DNA of 64,000 bases, from NCBI RefSeq assembly GCF_022968795.1, contig NZ_JALJRB010000012.1, positions 1-64,000 of the forward strand. Reading direction: 5' to 3'. This DNA comes from Desulfatitalea alkaliphila. GTDB lineage: Bacteria > Desulfobacterota > Desulfobacteria > Desulfobacterales > Desulfosarcinaceae. Of the stretch, positions 51,258 to 60,076 are shown one piece after another. The position numbers were made by a program, and so were the translations under genes. Position 1 is the first letter of the stretch; each line of letters begins with the position of its first letter. The notes beneath the pieces were generated by a model. That model ran no database searches and had not been told where the DNA came from. It saw only the letters and a program-made list of their open reading frames with translations.

Positions 51258-52133
51258 TTATCGCAGAAAATCAACCAAACTCGGCTGAATCATCTTAGCC
51301 GAGGTCGCCAACGTACTTTCATACGCCGTCTGGTGCAGTTGCCAGTCGATGATGGCCGCGGCCAGGTCGGTATCCTCGGTGCGGGAGAGCATGTCTTCGG
51401 TGTTGACTTTGAAGTGTTTGTTGTGGTTTTGGGTGGCGACCAGCCGTTGGTGCTGGCCGGCGTTGGTGGCCCGGACGGCGTTCAGGTTTTCGATGACCGC
51501 TGTCATGCGGCCCATTTGATCGGTGATGGCTTGGCCGTCGTCGGCCCGCAGGCCGTCTTCCAGTGCCATCAGGACGTCGAAGACATCTTCCTCGCCCTGG
51601 AAAATCGCCGCGCCGTCGGTCAACAGGCCCAATTGCAGCCCTTCGCCGATCATGTAGTCCTTGGTGCCGCTGTCTCCGTTGTAAATATAGCCATCTGCGA
51701 CCGGGTCGAAGACAAAGGGCTCGGTGTGCACCTGATGACCGGCGAACAGATAGTTGCCGTTGTGCTTGGAGTTGGCCAGTTGCACGACCTGTTCGCGGAT
51801 GTTGGCTACCTGGTCGGCCATTGTGTCCCGCATGTTCGGATCACTGTCGGCGGCGATCTTCTTGGCTTGGGTCAGGAATTCGGTCACCGCATCGAGAATG
51901 CTCTCCATGTTGTCGACCTGCACCTTGCCGTTCTCGATGTTCCGGTTGTACTGTTCCAGGTTGCTGATGGATTGGCGATAACCGAGCACCTGGCCCATGC
52001 CGATGGGGTCGTCCGAGGGGCGATTGATCCTTTTTCCGCTGGAGATGCGCTCCTGTGCGCTGAGCAGGTTGCGGGTGTGCTGCAACAGGTATCCCTTGAT
52101 GTTGGACGCCATCATGGCGTTGCTGATTCGCAC
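51258..52133 (-). CDS. flgL: Flagellar hook-associated protein 3
   Basis: 291 residues, flagellin-like ends. The N-terminus MRISNAMMASNIKGYLLQ and RISSGKRINRPSDDPIGM are the D0/D1 helices, and the C-terminal helix is DTDLAAAIIDWQLHQTA. FlgL joins the FlgK junction to the filament. It follows flgK by 27 bp, the usual order, and is the last gene of the flgM-N-K-L unit. Confidence 0.95.
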   Translation of the reverse strand: MRISNAMMASNIKGYLLQHTRNLLSAQERISSGKRINRPSDDPIGMGQVLGYRQSISNLEQYNRNIENGKVQVDNMESILDAVTEFLTQAKKIAADSDPNMRDTMADQVANIREQVVQLANSKHNGNYLFAGHQVHTEPFVFDPVADGYIYNGDSGTKDYMIGEGLQLGLLTDGAAIFQGEEDVFDVLMALEDGLRADDGQAITDQMGRMTAVIENLNAVRATNAGQHQRLVATQNHNKHFKVNTEDMLSRTEDTDLAAAIIDWQLHQTAYESTLATSAKMIQPSLVDFLR

Positions 52134-52160
52134 GGTACTCTCCTTCAGGCCTATCGCGGC

Positions 52161-53558
52161 CTAGCGCACCAGACCGATGAGGGTCTGCATCAGTTCGTCG
52201 GTGGTGGTGATCAGTTTGGCCGCCGCATTGTAGGCGTGCTGATACTGCACCAGGTTGACCATCTCTTCGTCCAGGGAAACCCCCGCCACCTCTTCGCGGT
52301 AATTGCTCAAATGCTTCATCATGGCGGTCTGGTGCCCGAAGTTCAATCCGGCGCGGCGGGTGTCGTTACCCACATCCCCCACCAGCGCGGCATAAAAATC
52401 ACCGAAGGTGGAAGCATTCTCGGACATGGTGAGCGCGTTTTGCAGTTCGGCCGTGGCGATGGCGTTGCTGTTGTCGCCGGGGGTAAAAGCCTGGCCGGCG
52501 GCCGCGATATGGTTGACGTTGCCCACGATCTCCGGGTTGATGGCGATGGACAGGGCGTTGCCGTCGCTTTCCGGAACGAAAAACGGGCGCTGCACATCAT
52601 CATCGATGCCGTACCCGCTGCCGTGAAGGGCGTTGACCTCCGAAATCATATTCTCGGCCAGCACGTTCAGGCGGCCCAGGTAGCCCTCGATCACCCGATC
52701 CCTCGCCTCGATCCACCCTTTCAGCTCGCCCGATTGGATGTGGGTGGTGATGTCCAGGGTGTTGCCGCTGCTGTCCTTCCAGTGCACATTCTGCTTGCCC
52801 TCGATGTTCTCGGTGACCAGGTCCCAGGTGAACGCCCGCTCCACAAGCGGCTTGCCGTTGCCCACCGTGATGGTCATGTTGCCGTCGCCGTCCTCGAAAC
52901 TTTCGATGTCGATCAGCTTGGCCAACTCCAGCACCAGCAGGTCCCGCTGATCGCGGTAGTCGTTGGCGTTGTGGCCCGTCACCTCCACCTTGGTGATCTT
53001 GCCGTTCAATTCGGCGATCTGGTCGGCCATACGGTTGATGTCCGTCACCACGGAGTTGATGCTGGTGTTGATATCCTTCTGGGCGTTCTGGATGTTCTTG
53101 CTCAACTGGTTGAAGGTGCTGGTCAGGTATTGGCCCGCCGAAAGCACGCTGTTGCGCTCCACATGGCCGGTGGGGTTGTTGGACAGATCCTGCCAGGAAT
53201 TCCAGAAGCCCGACATGGCGGTGCTCAAACCGTAGCCGCTCACCTCGTCGAACAACACTTCGATCTTTTCCAGGGCGGTGCGCTGGGCTTCCCAACGTCC
53301 CAGGTTCTCGTTTTCGGTGTTCATCTGGGACTGGACGAACTGGTCGTGAAATCGCTGGATCTTCTGCTGGGCGACCACCCCCGTGCTCATGGTGGTGTTG
53401 AGCACCCGCACCGGCGTCGCCTGTTCCATGTTCAACCGCTGGCGCGAATAACCGGGCGTATTGACATTGGCAATATTGTTGCCCGTAATGTCGATGGCCT
53501 TCTGCTGCGTCAACAACGCACTCCGACCAATCTGAAGAAGTCCCGCTATATTCGGCAT
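52161..53558 (-). CDS. flgK: Flagellar hook-associated protein 1
   Basis: 465 residues. The N-terminal rod-hook motif is IGRSALLTQQKAIDITGNNI followed by ANVNTPGYSRQ. The C-terminal helical end is DEEMVNLVQYQHAYNAAAKL followed by ITTTDELMQTLIGLVR. It forms the first hook-filament junction layer and is secreted by the flagellar export system. Its 5' coding sequence at 53485-53509 is exactly shared with the intergenic repeat near oleC. Confidence 0.96.
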   Translation of the reverse strand: MPNIAGLLQIGRSALLTQQKAIDITGNNIANVNTPGYSRQRLNMEQATPVRVLNTTMSTGVVAQQKIQRFHDQFVQSQMNTENENLGRWEAQRTALEKIEVLFDEVSGYGLSTAMSGFWNSWQDLSNNPTGHVERNSVLSAGQYLTSTFNQLSKNIQNAQKDINTSINSVVTDINRMADQIAELNGKITKVEVTGHNANDYRDQRDLLVLELAKLIDIESFEDGDGNMTITVGNGKPLVERAFTWDLVTENIEGKQNVHWKDSSGNTLDITTHIQSGELKGWIEARDRVIEGYLGRLNVLAENMISEVNALHGSGYGIDDDVQRPFFVPESDGNALSIAINPEIVGNVNHIAAAGQAFTPGDNSNAIATAELQNALTMSENASTFGDFYAALVGDVGNDTRRAGLNFGHQTAMMKHLSNYREEVAGVSLDEEMVNLVQYQHAYNAAAKLITTTDELMQTLIGLVR

Positions 53559-53603
53559 AACCCCACCCCCAAAAATAACCCAATCAACCCAACAAACTCT
53601 AAA

Positions 53604-53649
53604 CGACAGAATTCCTTAACTTAAAACTTAAAACTTAACACTTAAAACT
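53604..53649 (-). repeat. AT-rich TTAAG repeat
   Basis: TTAAG array followed on the minus strand by GGAATTCTGTCG, the same family as at 50883 and 51199. It lies between flgN and flgK and could hold weak secondary structure. Confidence 0.7.
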
Positions 53650-53658
53650 ATCTTCTAT

Positions 53659-54159
53659 TTACCCCTGCACCACCAACCGTCCGACCTGCAACCCGCTATT
53701 GCACATATTTCCGGACTGCCCATACACATCGGTGGTGCCGGACCAGTGTTGGAAAAATCCCAGGTTGCTTTTGACCAACCGCAGGCAGTGATCGATCACG
53801 CCGCGGCACTCACGGTTGGCCTTGGCGACATCTTCGATGAGGGGTTGCAGCTCGTTTTGCAGTTGCTGCAGCCGTTCTTGTTGCCCTGTTTCAACACGCT
53901 CCGTCAGGACGGAAAGCCGCATTTGGTCAGGGGGCAAGCCCAGCATCCCGGCCAGGCGGTGCATCACTCCGGCACGCCGTTGCTCGAGCTTTTGAATGTG
54001 GGCCACCACCGCTTGTTTCTGTTCGCCGGAAGCTGTGATGGCCCCCAGGTCGGCGCGGATAGCGGCATCGTGCTCGGCGCGGATGATGCCCGGCAGTTGG
54101 CCGTAAGACGCCATGGTTTGTTCCAACACCTCGATCAGCTGTTCCACCCATTGCTCCAT
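53659..54159 (-). CDS. flgN: FlgN-family flagellar export chaperone
   Basis: 166 residues from ATG 54159, four bases after the flgM stop with CAGGGTG upstream; a start at 54180 would overlap flgM. The protein is almost wholly helical (MEQWVEQLIEVLEQTMASYG; then heptads through AKANRECRGVIDHCLRLV), matching the FlgN coiled bundle. FlgN escorts FlgK and FlgL to the export gate, and both follow directly. Sequence is weakly conserved, so the call leans on position and helical pattern. Confidence 0.85.
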   Translation of the reverse strand: MEQWVEQLIEVLEQTMASYGQLPGIIRAEHDAAIRADLGAITASGEQKQAVVAHIQKLEQRRAGVMHRLAGMLGLPPDQMRLSVLTERVETGQQERLQQLQNELQPLIEDVAKANRECRGVIDHCLRLVKSNLGFFQHWSGTTDVYGQSGNMCNSGLQVGRLVVQG

Positions 54160-54163
54160 TTGC

Positions 54164-54502
54164 TTACACCCTGACATCAATGGATTGGAGAACCATTTCG
54201 TTCTCCATGGATTCCTTCAACATGGCCGTGGCCGCCTGCTCGCCGTTGACATTGTAGGTGCCTTGGGCCACTTCCATTTTGACCTGCGCCACTTTTTCCT
54301 CGCGCACCTCGGGCAATGCCTGCGCTGCCCGTGAGGCCTGCTGCACTTCCCGTGCGCGCTCGGACAGCTCCACGCGATCCCCTTCCGCCACCGGTCGGGT
54401 CTCCTCCTGCCGCTCGTAGCCGGCCGACGCCGCGCGTTGCCGCTGCACATTCTGCAGGTAGGCGCTCAGCTCCACCGTACCGTTATTGCCGTCCACTTTC
54501 AT
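54164..54502 (-). CDS. flgM: Anti-sigma-28 factor FlgM
   Basis: 112 residues from ATG 54502 with a strong GGAGGT. The C-terminal half has the FlgM-type sequence GDRVELSERAREVQQ followed by helices EEKVAQVKMEVAQGTYNVNG and AATAMLKESMENEMVL. FlgM holds FliA inactive until it is exported through the completed hook-basal body. fliA itself is at 60633-61391 in this window. A sigma-28-like promoter lies about 130 bp upstream. Confidence 0.92.
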   Translation of the reverse strand: MKVDGNNGTVELSAYLQNVQRQRAASAGYERQEETRPVAEGDRVELSERAREVQQASRAAQALPEVREEKVAQVKMEVAQGTYNVNGEQAATAMLKESMENEMVLQSIDVRV

Positions 54503-54631
54503 TCCGGACCTCCTTTTGCCATCGTGTTCCATGCGGTTGCGCTTCCGTTTCGAATCAGTACGCCTGCGAACCGGACCGGCCGGTTCTCCACCCGCTGTCG
54601 GGCGTCGGCAGTTGTACACCGCTCGTTACGG

Positions 54632-54659
54632 TCATCGGCAACCTACAGAACAAACTTTA
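54632..54659 (-). promoter_or_regulatory. Sigma-28 (FliA) type promoter for flgM-N-K-L
   Basis: On the minus strand TAAAGTTT (54652-54659), 12 bp, GCCGATGA (54632-54639). This matches TAAAGTTT-N11-GCCGATAA except one base and a spacer one longer. It is the expected class 3 control for these late genes. The MITE-like copy B ends exactly at its -35 box. Confidence 0.7.
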
Positions 54660-54839
54660 GGGCTCGCGGAAAAATAACTTCCCATTTTATGCATCCCTGC
54701 TTCAGGCCGTCTTGGCCCGATCGGCGGATTCAAAATCCTCGGAATAGCTCGCTATGCCTCCGGTTTTGAATCCGCCGATCAAACCAATCCGACCCAAATC
54801 AGGGCGCCTAAAATGCGAATTTATTTTTCCGCGAGCCCT
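54659..54839. mobile_element. MITE-like element, copy B
   Basis: About 181 bp. Left terminal sequence AGGGCTCGCGGAAAAATAA is repeated in inverted form at the right end, the homology running for about 30 bases with few changes. Internal arms (54712-54735 and 54764-54787) form a second hairpin. It is nearly identical to copy A. It fills the gap between flgJ and the flgM promoter. Confidence 0.78.
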
Positions 54840-54853
54840 TAGCAAAATCTGCT

Positions 54854-55174
54854 TCACATGCGATCCTTCAATTGGCGGAACAACACCGCCGCCAGCCCCA
54901 TGCCGCGGTGGCGGGCAATGGACTGGGCCATCTCGCTGTCCAGCATGGCGGTGTACATCTCCTCCGCCCGACCGCCGCCGAAGAGGTCCCCCTCGGGTAC
55001 GGTGCGGCGCATTTGCTGCATCATGTGCTGAATGAACAACGCTTCGAAATCCTGGCAGGTCCGCTCCAACTGTGCGGCACTTTGCTCCGGCACCTTGTTG
55101 TCGACGCCGGCCACCCGCATCGCACCCGGTGGTGCATACCCCAGGGGACCGAAACCGTGTATCCCGTCGGTCAT
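54854..55174 (-). CDS. flgJ: Rod-binding protein FlgJ, N-terminal domain only
   Basis: 106 residues. The rod-binding motif is CQDFEALFIQHMMQQMRRTV, then YTAMLDSEMAQSIA. The muramidase domain of enterobacterial FlgJ is absent, as in many other bacteria, so peptidoglycan cutting must be done by another enzyme. The ATG overlaps the flgI stop by one base. It is the last gene of the flgF-G-A-H-I-J unit. Confidence 0.9.
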   Translation of the reverse strand: MTDGIHGFGPLGYAPPGAMRVAGVDNKVPEQSAAQLERTCQDFEALFIQHMMQQMRRTVPEGDLFGGGRAEEMYTAMLDSEMAQSIARHRGMGLAAVLFRQLKDRM

Positions 55175-56310
55175 CAGATCACCTCCAGTTCCGCCTGCAA
55201 GGCGCCGGCCGATTTGATGGCCTGGAAAATGGCGATCAAATCCCGCGGCGACACCCCGAGGGCGTTGAGCGCGTTGACCACCTCGCCGATGCTGGTCCCC
55301 TCAGGGAGCACCACCAACTGGTTTTCCCCCTCGCCGATGGACACCTGGGTGTCGGGCACCAGAACCGTTTCACCCTCGGAAAAGGGCAACGGCTGGGACA
55401 CCCGGGGATACTCCTTGACGATGATGCTCAGGTTGCCGTGGGCGATGGCGATGGTGTTGATGCGCACGTTTTCGCCCATCACCACGGTTCCGGTGCGCTC
55501 GTTGATCACCACCCGGGCCGTCACGTCCGGCGTCACTTCCAACGCCTCGATCATGGCCACCAGTTCCACCAGCTTGCCCGCGTAGCTGGGCGGCACCTGC
55601 AACTCGATGGTGCCGGCGTCCGCGGCGGCGGCGATGGGATCGAAAAACAGCCCGTTGATGGCATCGGCCACCCGCGTCACGGTGGTGAAGTCGGGTCGCT
55701 GCAAGCTCAGGGTCAGGGAGGTGCGCTGATTGAAATCGGCGTGAATGTCCCGCTCCACCAGGGCCCCGCCGATCAGACGGCCCACCGTGGGAAAGTTTTT
55801 GCTGATGCTGGCGCCGGCACCGCTGGCCTGGAACCCGCCCGTGTTCACCGGTCCCTGGGCAACGGCATACACCTGGCCGTTGGCGGCCCGCAGCGGCGTG
55901 AGCAGCAAAGTGCCGCCCTGCAGGTTCTGGGCGTCGCCGATGGAGCTGACCAGGGCGTCGATGCGCCCGCCGGCCCGTGCAAAAGGCGGCAGATCGGCGG
56001 TCACCATCACCGCCGCCACATTTTTGACGCGCACATCCTTGGCGTCCACGGTGACCCCCATCTTTTCCAGCATGCTGACCATGGACTGCACGGTAAAACT
56101 GGAGCGGTTGCCGTCACCGGTGCCGTCCAGGCCCACCACCAGCCCGTAGCCCACCAGTTGATTGTTGCGCACCCCTTTGATGTTGGCGATGTCCTTGATG
56201 CGCACCGCGGCCGCTCCGGCAGAGCCCACCAGCAACAGGATCAACAGCGCCGCCAGCGCCGCCGTAGCGAAACGTCTTGTGCAATGTCTTCCGGCCTGAT
56301 TCATGGCCAT
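55174..56310 (-). CDS. flgI: Flagellar P-ring protein FlgI
   Basis: 378 residues with a Sec signal peptide (hydrophobic core ~18-30, cleavage after GSAGA). The mature protein begins VRIKDIANIKGVRNNQLVGY then GLVVGLDGTGDG, and ends with GVSPRDLIAIFQAIKSAGAL, both highly conserved in FlgI. It assembles the peptidoglycan-level ring of the basal body, confirming a Gram-negative host. M3 is an alternative start. Confidence 0.97.
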   Translation of the reverse strand: MAMNQAGRHCTRRFATAALAALLILLLVGSAGAAAVRIKDIANIKGVRNNQLVGYGLVVGLDGTGDGNRSSFTVQSMVSMLEKMGVTVDAKDVRVKNVAAVMVTADLPPFARAGGRIDALVSSIGDAQNLQGGTLLLTPLRAANGQVYAVAQGPVNTGGFQASGAGASISKNFPTVGRLIGGALVERDIHADFNQRTSLTLSLQRPDFTTVTRVADAINGLFFDPIAAAADAGTIELQVPPSYAGKLVELVAMIEALEVTPDVTARVVINERTGTVVMGENVRINTIAIAHGNLSIIVKEYPRVSQPLPFSEGETVLVPDTQVSIGEGENQLVVLPEGTSIGEVVNALNALGVSPRDLIAIFQAIKSAGALQAELEVI

Positions 56311-56364
56311 CGGTCCACCCCTTCCACATCTGCAAATCCGTTGATCGATGCCAACGGGTATTTT

Positions 56365-57129
56365 TCAAAACGGCCACACCTTGTCCAAGGCCCGCACCAG
56401 CCAACCGGGCTTCTGGCGGTCGTTGAGCACCCCCTTGCCGCTGTAGGCGATGCGGGCGTCGGCGATATAGGTGGACTGAATCACGTTGTTCGCCGAAATG
56501 TCCCGCGGACGCACCAGGCCGGTGAGGGTGATCAACTGGTTTTCATGATTGACGCGTACCTCCCGGTTGCCCTCGATGGCCAGCGTGCCGTTGGGCAGCA
56601 CGTCCACCACCCGGGCCGTCATATAGGCGGTCAAGTCGCCCCGTCGCTCCGTCGATCCGGTGCCTTCGAAATCGCTGCCGATGTTGCCGGCGACCTTGCC
56701 GAAGGGATTGAAAAAGGGTGAATCCGCCGGATGGCGCTTTTCGGCCCCGAAAAAGCTGTCCAGCCCCGCCGACAAAGAGGTGCTGCGGTCGGTCTTGGTG
56801 GTGGCCTTGTTGGTGGCCGTGGCGCTCTCCACGATGCGCACGGTGACGATATCCCCCACCTGCCGCGCTTTGTTGTTGGCGAACAGGGTCCCCAGGCCGC
56901 CGCGCTCATCCCACAAGGAGCCGTCCGAAGGCCCCACCGGCGCGGCCGCTGCCGGCGCGACCGCATGGGACGACGGCACCCGCACCGGCTCGGCCATCGC
57001 CTTGGCGCCGGACCCCGCGCAACCCGTCAGCGTTCCGGCCGTCAACACAACGACCGCCATCATCACGAGCGCCAAGGCGGACCCATTGCGCACATTGCTC
57101 TTATTGTGTGTATCGTAAACCCGAATCAT
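56365..57129 (-). CDS. flgH: Flagellar L-ring lipoprotein FlgH
   Basis: 254 residues from ATG 57129. Signal peptide with lipobox LTGC (Cys about residue 36), then the conserved SLWDERGGLGTLFANNKARQ, IVTVRIVESATATNKA, and the ending TYIADARIAYSGKGVLND. It forms the outer-membrane ring. Upstream in-frame codons exist to 57330 but they translate the hexamer repeat into Asp/Phe/Thr runs, so they are not used. Confidence 0.95.
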   Translation of the reverse strand: MIRVYDTHNKSNVRNGSALALVMMAVVVLTAGTLTGCAGSGAKAMAEPVRVPSSHAVAPAAAAPVGPSDGSLWDERGGLGTLFANNKARQVGDIVTVRIVESATATNKATTKTDRSTSLSAGLDSFFGAEKRHPADSPFFNPFGKVAGNIGSDFEGTGSTERRGDLTAYMTARVVDVLPNGTLAIEGNREVRVNHENQLITLTGLVRPRDISANNVIQSTYIADARIAYSGKGVLNDRQKPGWLVRALDKVWPF

Positions 57130-57165
57130 ACCCCTATCCCCCGGCATTATGCATTGTCCCATTAA

Positions 57166-57215
57166 TTGAAAATCGAAATCGAAATCGGTATCTGTATCGG
57201 TATCGAAATCGAGCC
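57166..57215. repeat. Hexamer tandem repeat between flgA and flgH
   Basis: GAAATC/GGTATC-type hexamers, about eight units, similar to those at 29625-29640 and 31677-31738. In-frame translation gives alternating Asp-Phe and Asp-Thr upstream of flgH. Confidence 0.7.
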
Positions 57216-57262
57216 TGAAGACGGAACAGCATCGATCGCCAAAACGATGGATGGGCGACCTT

Positions 57263-58261
57263 CTAATAAGCGATTTCAACCGTCTGCCCATCCACCACCC
57301 GGGCATGGATGTCCATGCGGGAACGGGCATTGAGCAATCGAATGGTCTCGCCGACGGCGCCGTTCTCCTGGGCCACGGCCTGGGTGGTGATGCGCAAACG
57401 CTCGCTTTCGACCACCACTTGCACCACGTCCCCCCGACGGATCACCGGCGGCTGGTGAATATGATCGCTGCGCAGCACGCTGTTGGCCGCAAGAGGGCGG
57501 CTGGTCCGCTGTCCCAGCACGTCTTGCGGGTCGAAAACGGCGCTGGTCGGCACCCGCGCGAGATTCATGCGTTCGGTTTTCAAATCCGCCGCCGTGATGG
57601 GTTGATTGCGCCCCAAGGGTTTGGCCGCCAACACCACCTCCTGCCACACCTCGATGTAAGTGGGCACGCTGACCCGCTGCGCCACCTGGCCGTCCACCAG
57701 GATGTTCACCCGGAACGGCACGGCGCCCAGCCAATTTACGTGTTTGGGCGCGTTCACCTGAAAAGTGACCCGGCCCGGCGGCACGCGATGGTCCTGGTGG
57801 TATCGGATCGGACGCAAGGTCATCTGTTCGGCGCTCCAGGGGGCATGGGTTTCGATGTGCGAACGCACCGCTTCCACAATCCGTTCGGCTGTCACGCCAT
57901 GGTGATTGCGCAACACTTTCACCGGGCCGCTGTCCCGGATATCGAATCGGGCCGGGTCCAGATCGTTTTGCTTGAGCCGCATCTCTATTTGGCCCCGGTG
58001 GACCAAGAGGGACTGGCCCGGCAGCGGCGAACGGCCTACCTCGACGGCCTGCAACCGCTCCAGCGCCGCACCGTCCAACCCCAGGATGTCGGCCACCGTG
58101 CCGAGGGTGATGACATCCTCATCCACCGTGGCATCGGGGCTCAGCACAATGCGGATCGGATCGGTCGCCGTGGCCGTCATGCCGACAGCGGGCATGAGCA
58201 ACAATGTGACCGTCAAAATCAATATAGCAATATGACTGTAATTTTGGTGTTTTTTGCCCAT
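57263..58261 (-). CDS. flgA: Flagellar P-ring assembly chaperone FlgA
   Basis: 332 residues with a Sec signal peptide (hydrophobic ~11-28). The C-terminal SAF-type region PLGRNQPITAADLKTERMNL and the ending VRLLNARSRMDIHARVV-like block (IRLLNARSRMDIHARVVDG) are typical. FlgA is periplasmic and helps FlgI polymerise. It is longer than enterobacterial FlgA because of an extra N-terminal domain. It lies eight bases after flgG. Confidence 0.92.
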   Translation of the reverse strand: MGKKHQNYSHIAILILTVTLLLMPAVGMTATATDPIRIVLSPDATVDEDVITLGTVADILGLDGAALERLQAVEVGRSPLPGQSLLVHRGQIEMRLKQNDLDPARFDIRDSGPVKVLRNHHGVTAERIVEAVRSHIETHAPWSAEQMTLRPIRYHQDHRVPPGRVTFQVNAPKHVNWLGAVPFRVNILVDGQVAQRVSVPTYIEVWQEVVLAAKPLGRNQPITAADLKTERMNLARVPTSAVFDPQDVLGQRTSRPLAANSVLRSDHIHQPPVIRRGDVVQVVVESERLRITTQAVAQENGAVGETIRLLNARSRMDIHARVVDGQTVEIAY

Positions 58262-58269
58262 TATCTCAA

Positions 58270-59058
58270 CTATCGCTTCAAGTTGTTGGCCACCTGCAGC
58301 ATGTCGTCGGCCGCCTGAATGGCCTTGCTGTTGATCTCGTAGGCGCGCTGGGCCGTGATCATGTTGACCATCTCGTCCACCACGCTCACGTTGGACATTT
58401 CGAGATAGCCCTGGGCCAAGGTACCGTAACCCTCTTCGCCCGGCTCACCCAAAATGGCATCGCCGGAGGCATCGGTACGCACGAAAAGATTGCGCCCGAT
58501 GGCCGACAGGCCGGCCGGATTGACGAAGCGCGCCAGCTCGATGTTGCCGATGTCCACCGGAATCTCCTGTCCGGCCTGCAAAATGGAAACGGTGCCGCCC
58601 GTGCCGATGGAAACCGCTACCGTATCGATGGGGAAATTGATTTCCGGTTCGATGAGAAAGCCGTCGGGGGTGACCATGCGCCCCTCGCCGTCGATTTTGA
58701 AGTTGCCGGCGCGGGAATAGGCGATTTCACCATTGGGCTGAATGATCTGAAAAAAGCCCGACCCTTCGATGGCGATATCCAGATCGTTCTGGGTGTGCTG
58801 GAAATCGCCCTGGGTGAACAATCGCTGGGTGGCCACCGGCCGGGTGCCGTGACCCACCTGGATGCCGGTGGGCACCTGGCTGTCCCCCGCCGTTGTGAAT
58901 CCCGGCGGCCGCATGGTTTCGTACAGCAGATCCTGGAACTCGGCACGGCTGCGCTTGAAACCGGCGGTGTTGACGTTGGAAAGGTTGTTGGCGATCACAT
59001 CGATGTTCAATGTTTGCGCCTGCATTCCCGAAGCGGCGGACCAAAGACTGCGGATCAT
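58270..59058 (-). CDS. flgG: Flagellar distal rod protein FlgG
   Basis: 262 residues, the standard length. N-terminal [20 protein letters not shown] and [18 protein letters not shown]; the C-terminal helix contains [20 protein letters not shown]. It forms the distal rod that passes through the P and L rings. It follows flgF by 63 bp. Confidence 0.97.
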   Translation of the reverse strand: MIRSLWSAASGMQAQTLNIDVIANNLSNVNTAGFKRSRAEFQDLLYETMRPPGFTTAGDSQVPTGIQVGHGTRPVATQRLFTQGDFQHTQNDLDIAIEGSGFFQIIQPNGEIAYSRAGNFKIDGEGRMVTPDGFLIEPEINFPIDTVAVSIGTGGTVSILQAGQEIPVDIGNIELARFVNPAGLSAIGRNLFVRTDASGDAILGEPGEEGYGTLAQGYLEMSNVSVVDEMVNMITAQRAYEINSKAIQAADDMLQVANNLKR

Positions 59059-59121
59059 GGCGTTTACCTCTTGATGGTGTGTTCCGTTTGGCTCATGTGA
59101 TCGGCGATTCGCATGAAACGT

Positions 59122-59862
59122 CTAGCTCGCCTTGCCGACCTCGTTCACGGTTTTGGCCGTGGCCTCGTCGGCGGTGCGGATGATGCGTTGATAAGCTTCG
59201 AAAACCCGCATCGTCTCGATGATTTCGGTCATGGTGCGAATGGGGTCCACATTGGAGCTTTCCAGGTGCCCCGGCACCAGGTGCATCTCTTCCGGCGCGA
59301 CGGCTTGCGCCGCCTCGCCCTGTTGGGGCACGAAAAGGGTGTCGCCTTGTTTGGTCAGGGCATAGGGCTCGGCAAAATCGACAATCTGCAGCTCTCCCAC
59401 GCCCTCTCCGTCCACGAACACCTCGCCCCGCTCGTTGATTTCCACCCGGCCGCCGTCAATGGCGATCTCCCCGCCCTGCCCCACCACCGGCCAACCCTCG
59501 GGCGTACTCAACACCCCTTCCGCGTTGACGGTGAAATGGCCCTTGCGGGTGAATTTGGGGCCCTCCGGGGTCTGGACCTCGAAAAAGCCCTTGCCGGCAA
59601 TGGCGACGTCCAAGGGGTTTCCCGTGCGGGTGAGGGCGCCGCCACGAAAATCGGTGCGGGCCTCCATGGGCGGCGCGTAGGGGGAGATGCGCCCGGGCCC
59701 CATGGCCGGTGGATCGGGCATCTCCGCTTGCGGCATGCGAAAAATCGGCTGGTCGGCCTTGAAGCCGGAGGTGTTGACATTGGCCAGGTTGTTGGAGAGC
59801 ATGTCCAGGCGCATTTGTTGCAGCAACGCACCGGCTGCCGCTTGATATATGGTGCCGCTCAT
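59122..59862 (-). CDS. flgF: Flagellar rod protein FlgF-type
   Basis: 246 residues with rod-protein ends: YQAAAGALLQQMRLDMLSNN, then LANVNTSGFKADQP; C-terminal RTMTEIIETMRVFEAYQR. Its position before flgG and shorter length fit FlgF. It is the first gene behind the sigma-54-like promoter at 59914. Confidence 0.92.
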   Translation of the reverse strand: MSGTIYQAAAGALLQQMRLDMLSNNLANVNTSGFKADQPIFRMPQAEMPDPPAMGPGRISPYAPPMEARTDFRGGALTRTGNPLDVAIAGKGFFEVQTPEGPKFTRKGHFTVNAEGVLSTPEGWPVVGQGGEIAIDGGRVEINERGEVFVDGEGVGELQIVDFAEPYALTKQGDTLFVPQQGEAAQAVAPEEMHLVPGHLESSNVDPIRTMTEIIETMRVFEAYQRIIRTADEATAKTVNEVGKAS

Positions 59863-59913
59863 GGCCTTCCTTTCATGGCGAAGAGGCGTGTTGAAAATGT
59901 CCTATGGATAGAA

Positions 59914-59930
59914 TTGCAACCATTATGCCA
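59914..59930 (-). promoter_or_regulatory. Sigma-54-type promoter for the flgF operon
   Basis: On the minus strand TGGCATAATGGTTGCAA, with GG and GC separated by exactly ten bases as required for -24/-12 recognition, 51 bp before flgF. A hierarchical flagellar cascade with RpoN at the middle level would fit, but the RpoN activator gene is not in the window. Confidence 0.65.
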
Positions 59931-60076
59931 GCACCTATTTAATCATATCTTTCTGTAATTAATGGACTATTTATTGTTCTCCGCTGTCATGACCGTCATT
60001 CACCCGGCAACATTTGCCGGGCCGCCGTCAAAAGGGCCGGGTCGTATCATGCGTTCAGGTGTCCTTCCGTTGTGCT

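Noticed and set aside
51333-53624. 763-codon plus-strand frame opposite flgL and flgK
   Set aside because: Antisense shadow of two flagellar genes with unmistakable terminal motifs.
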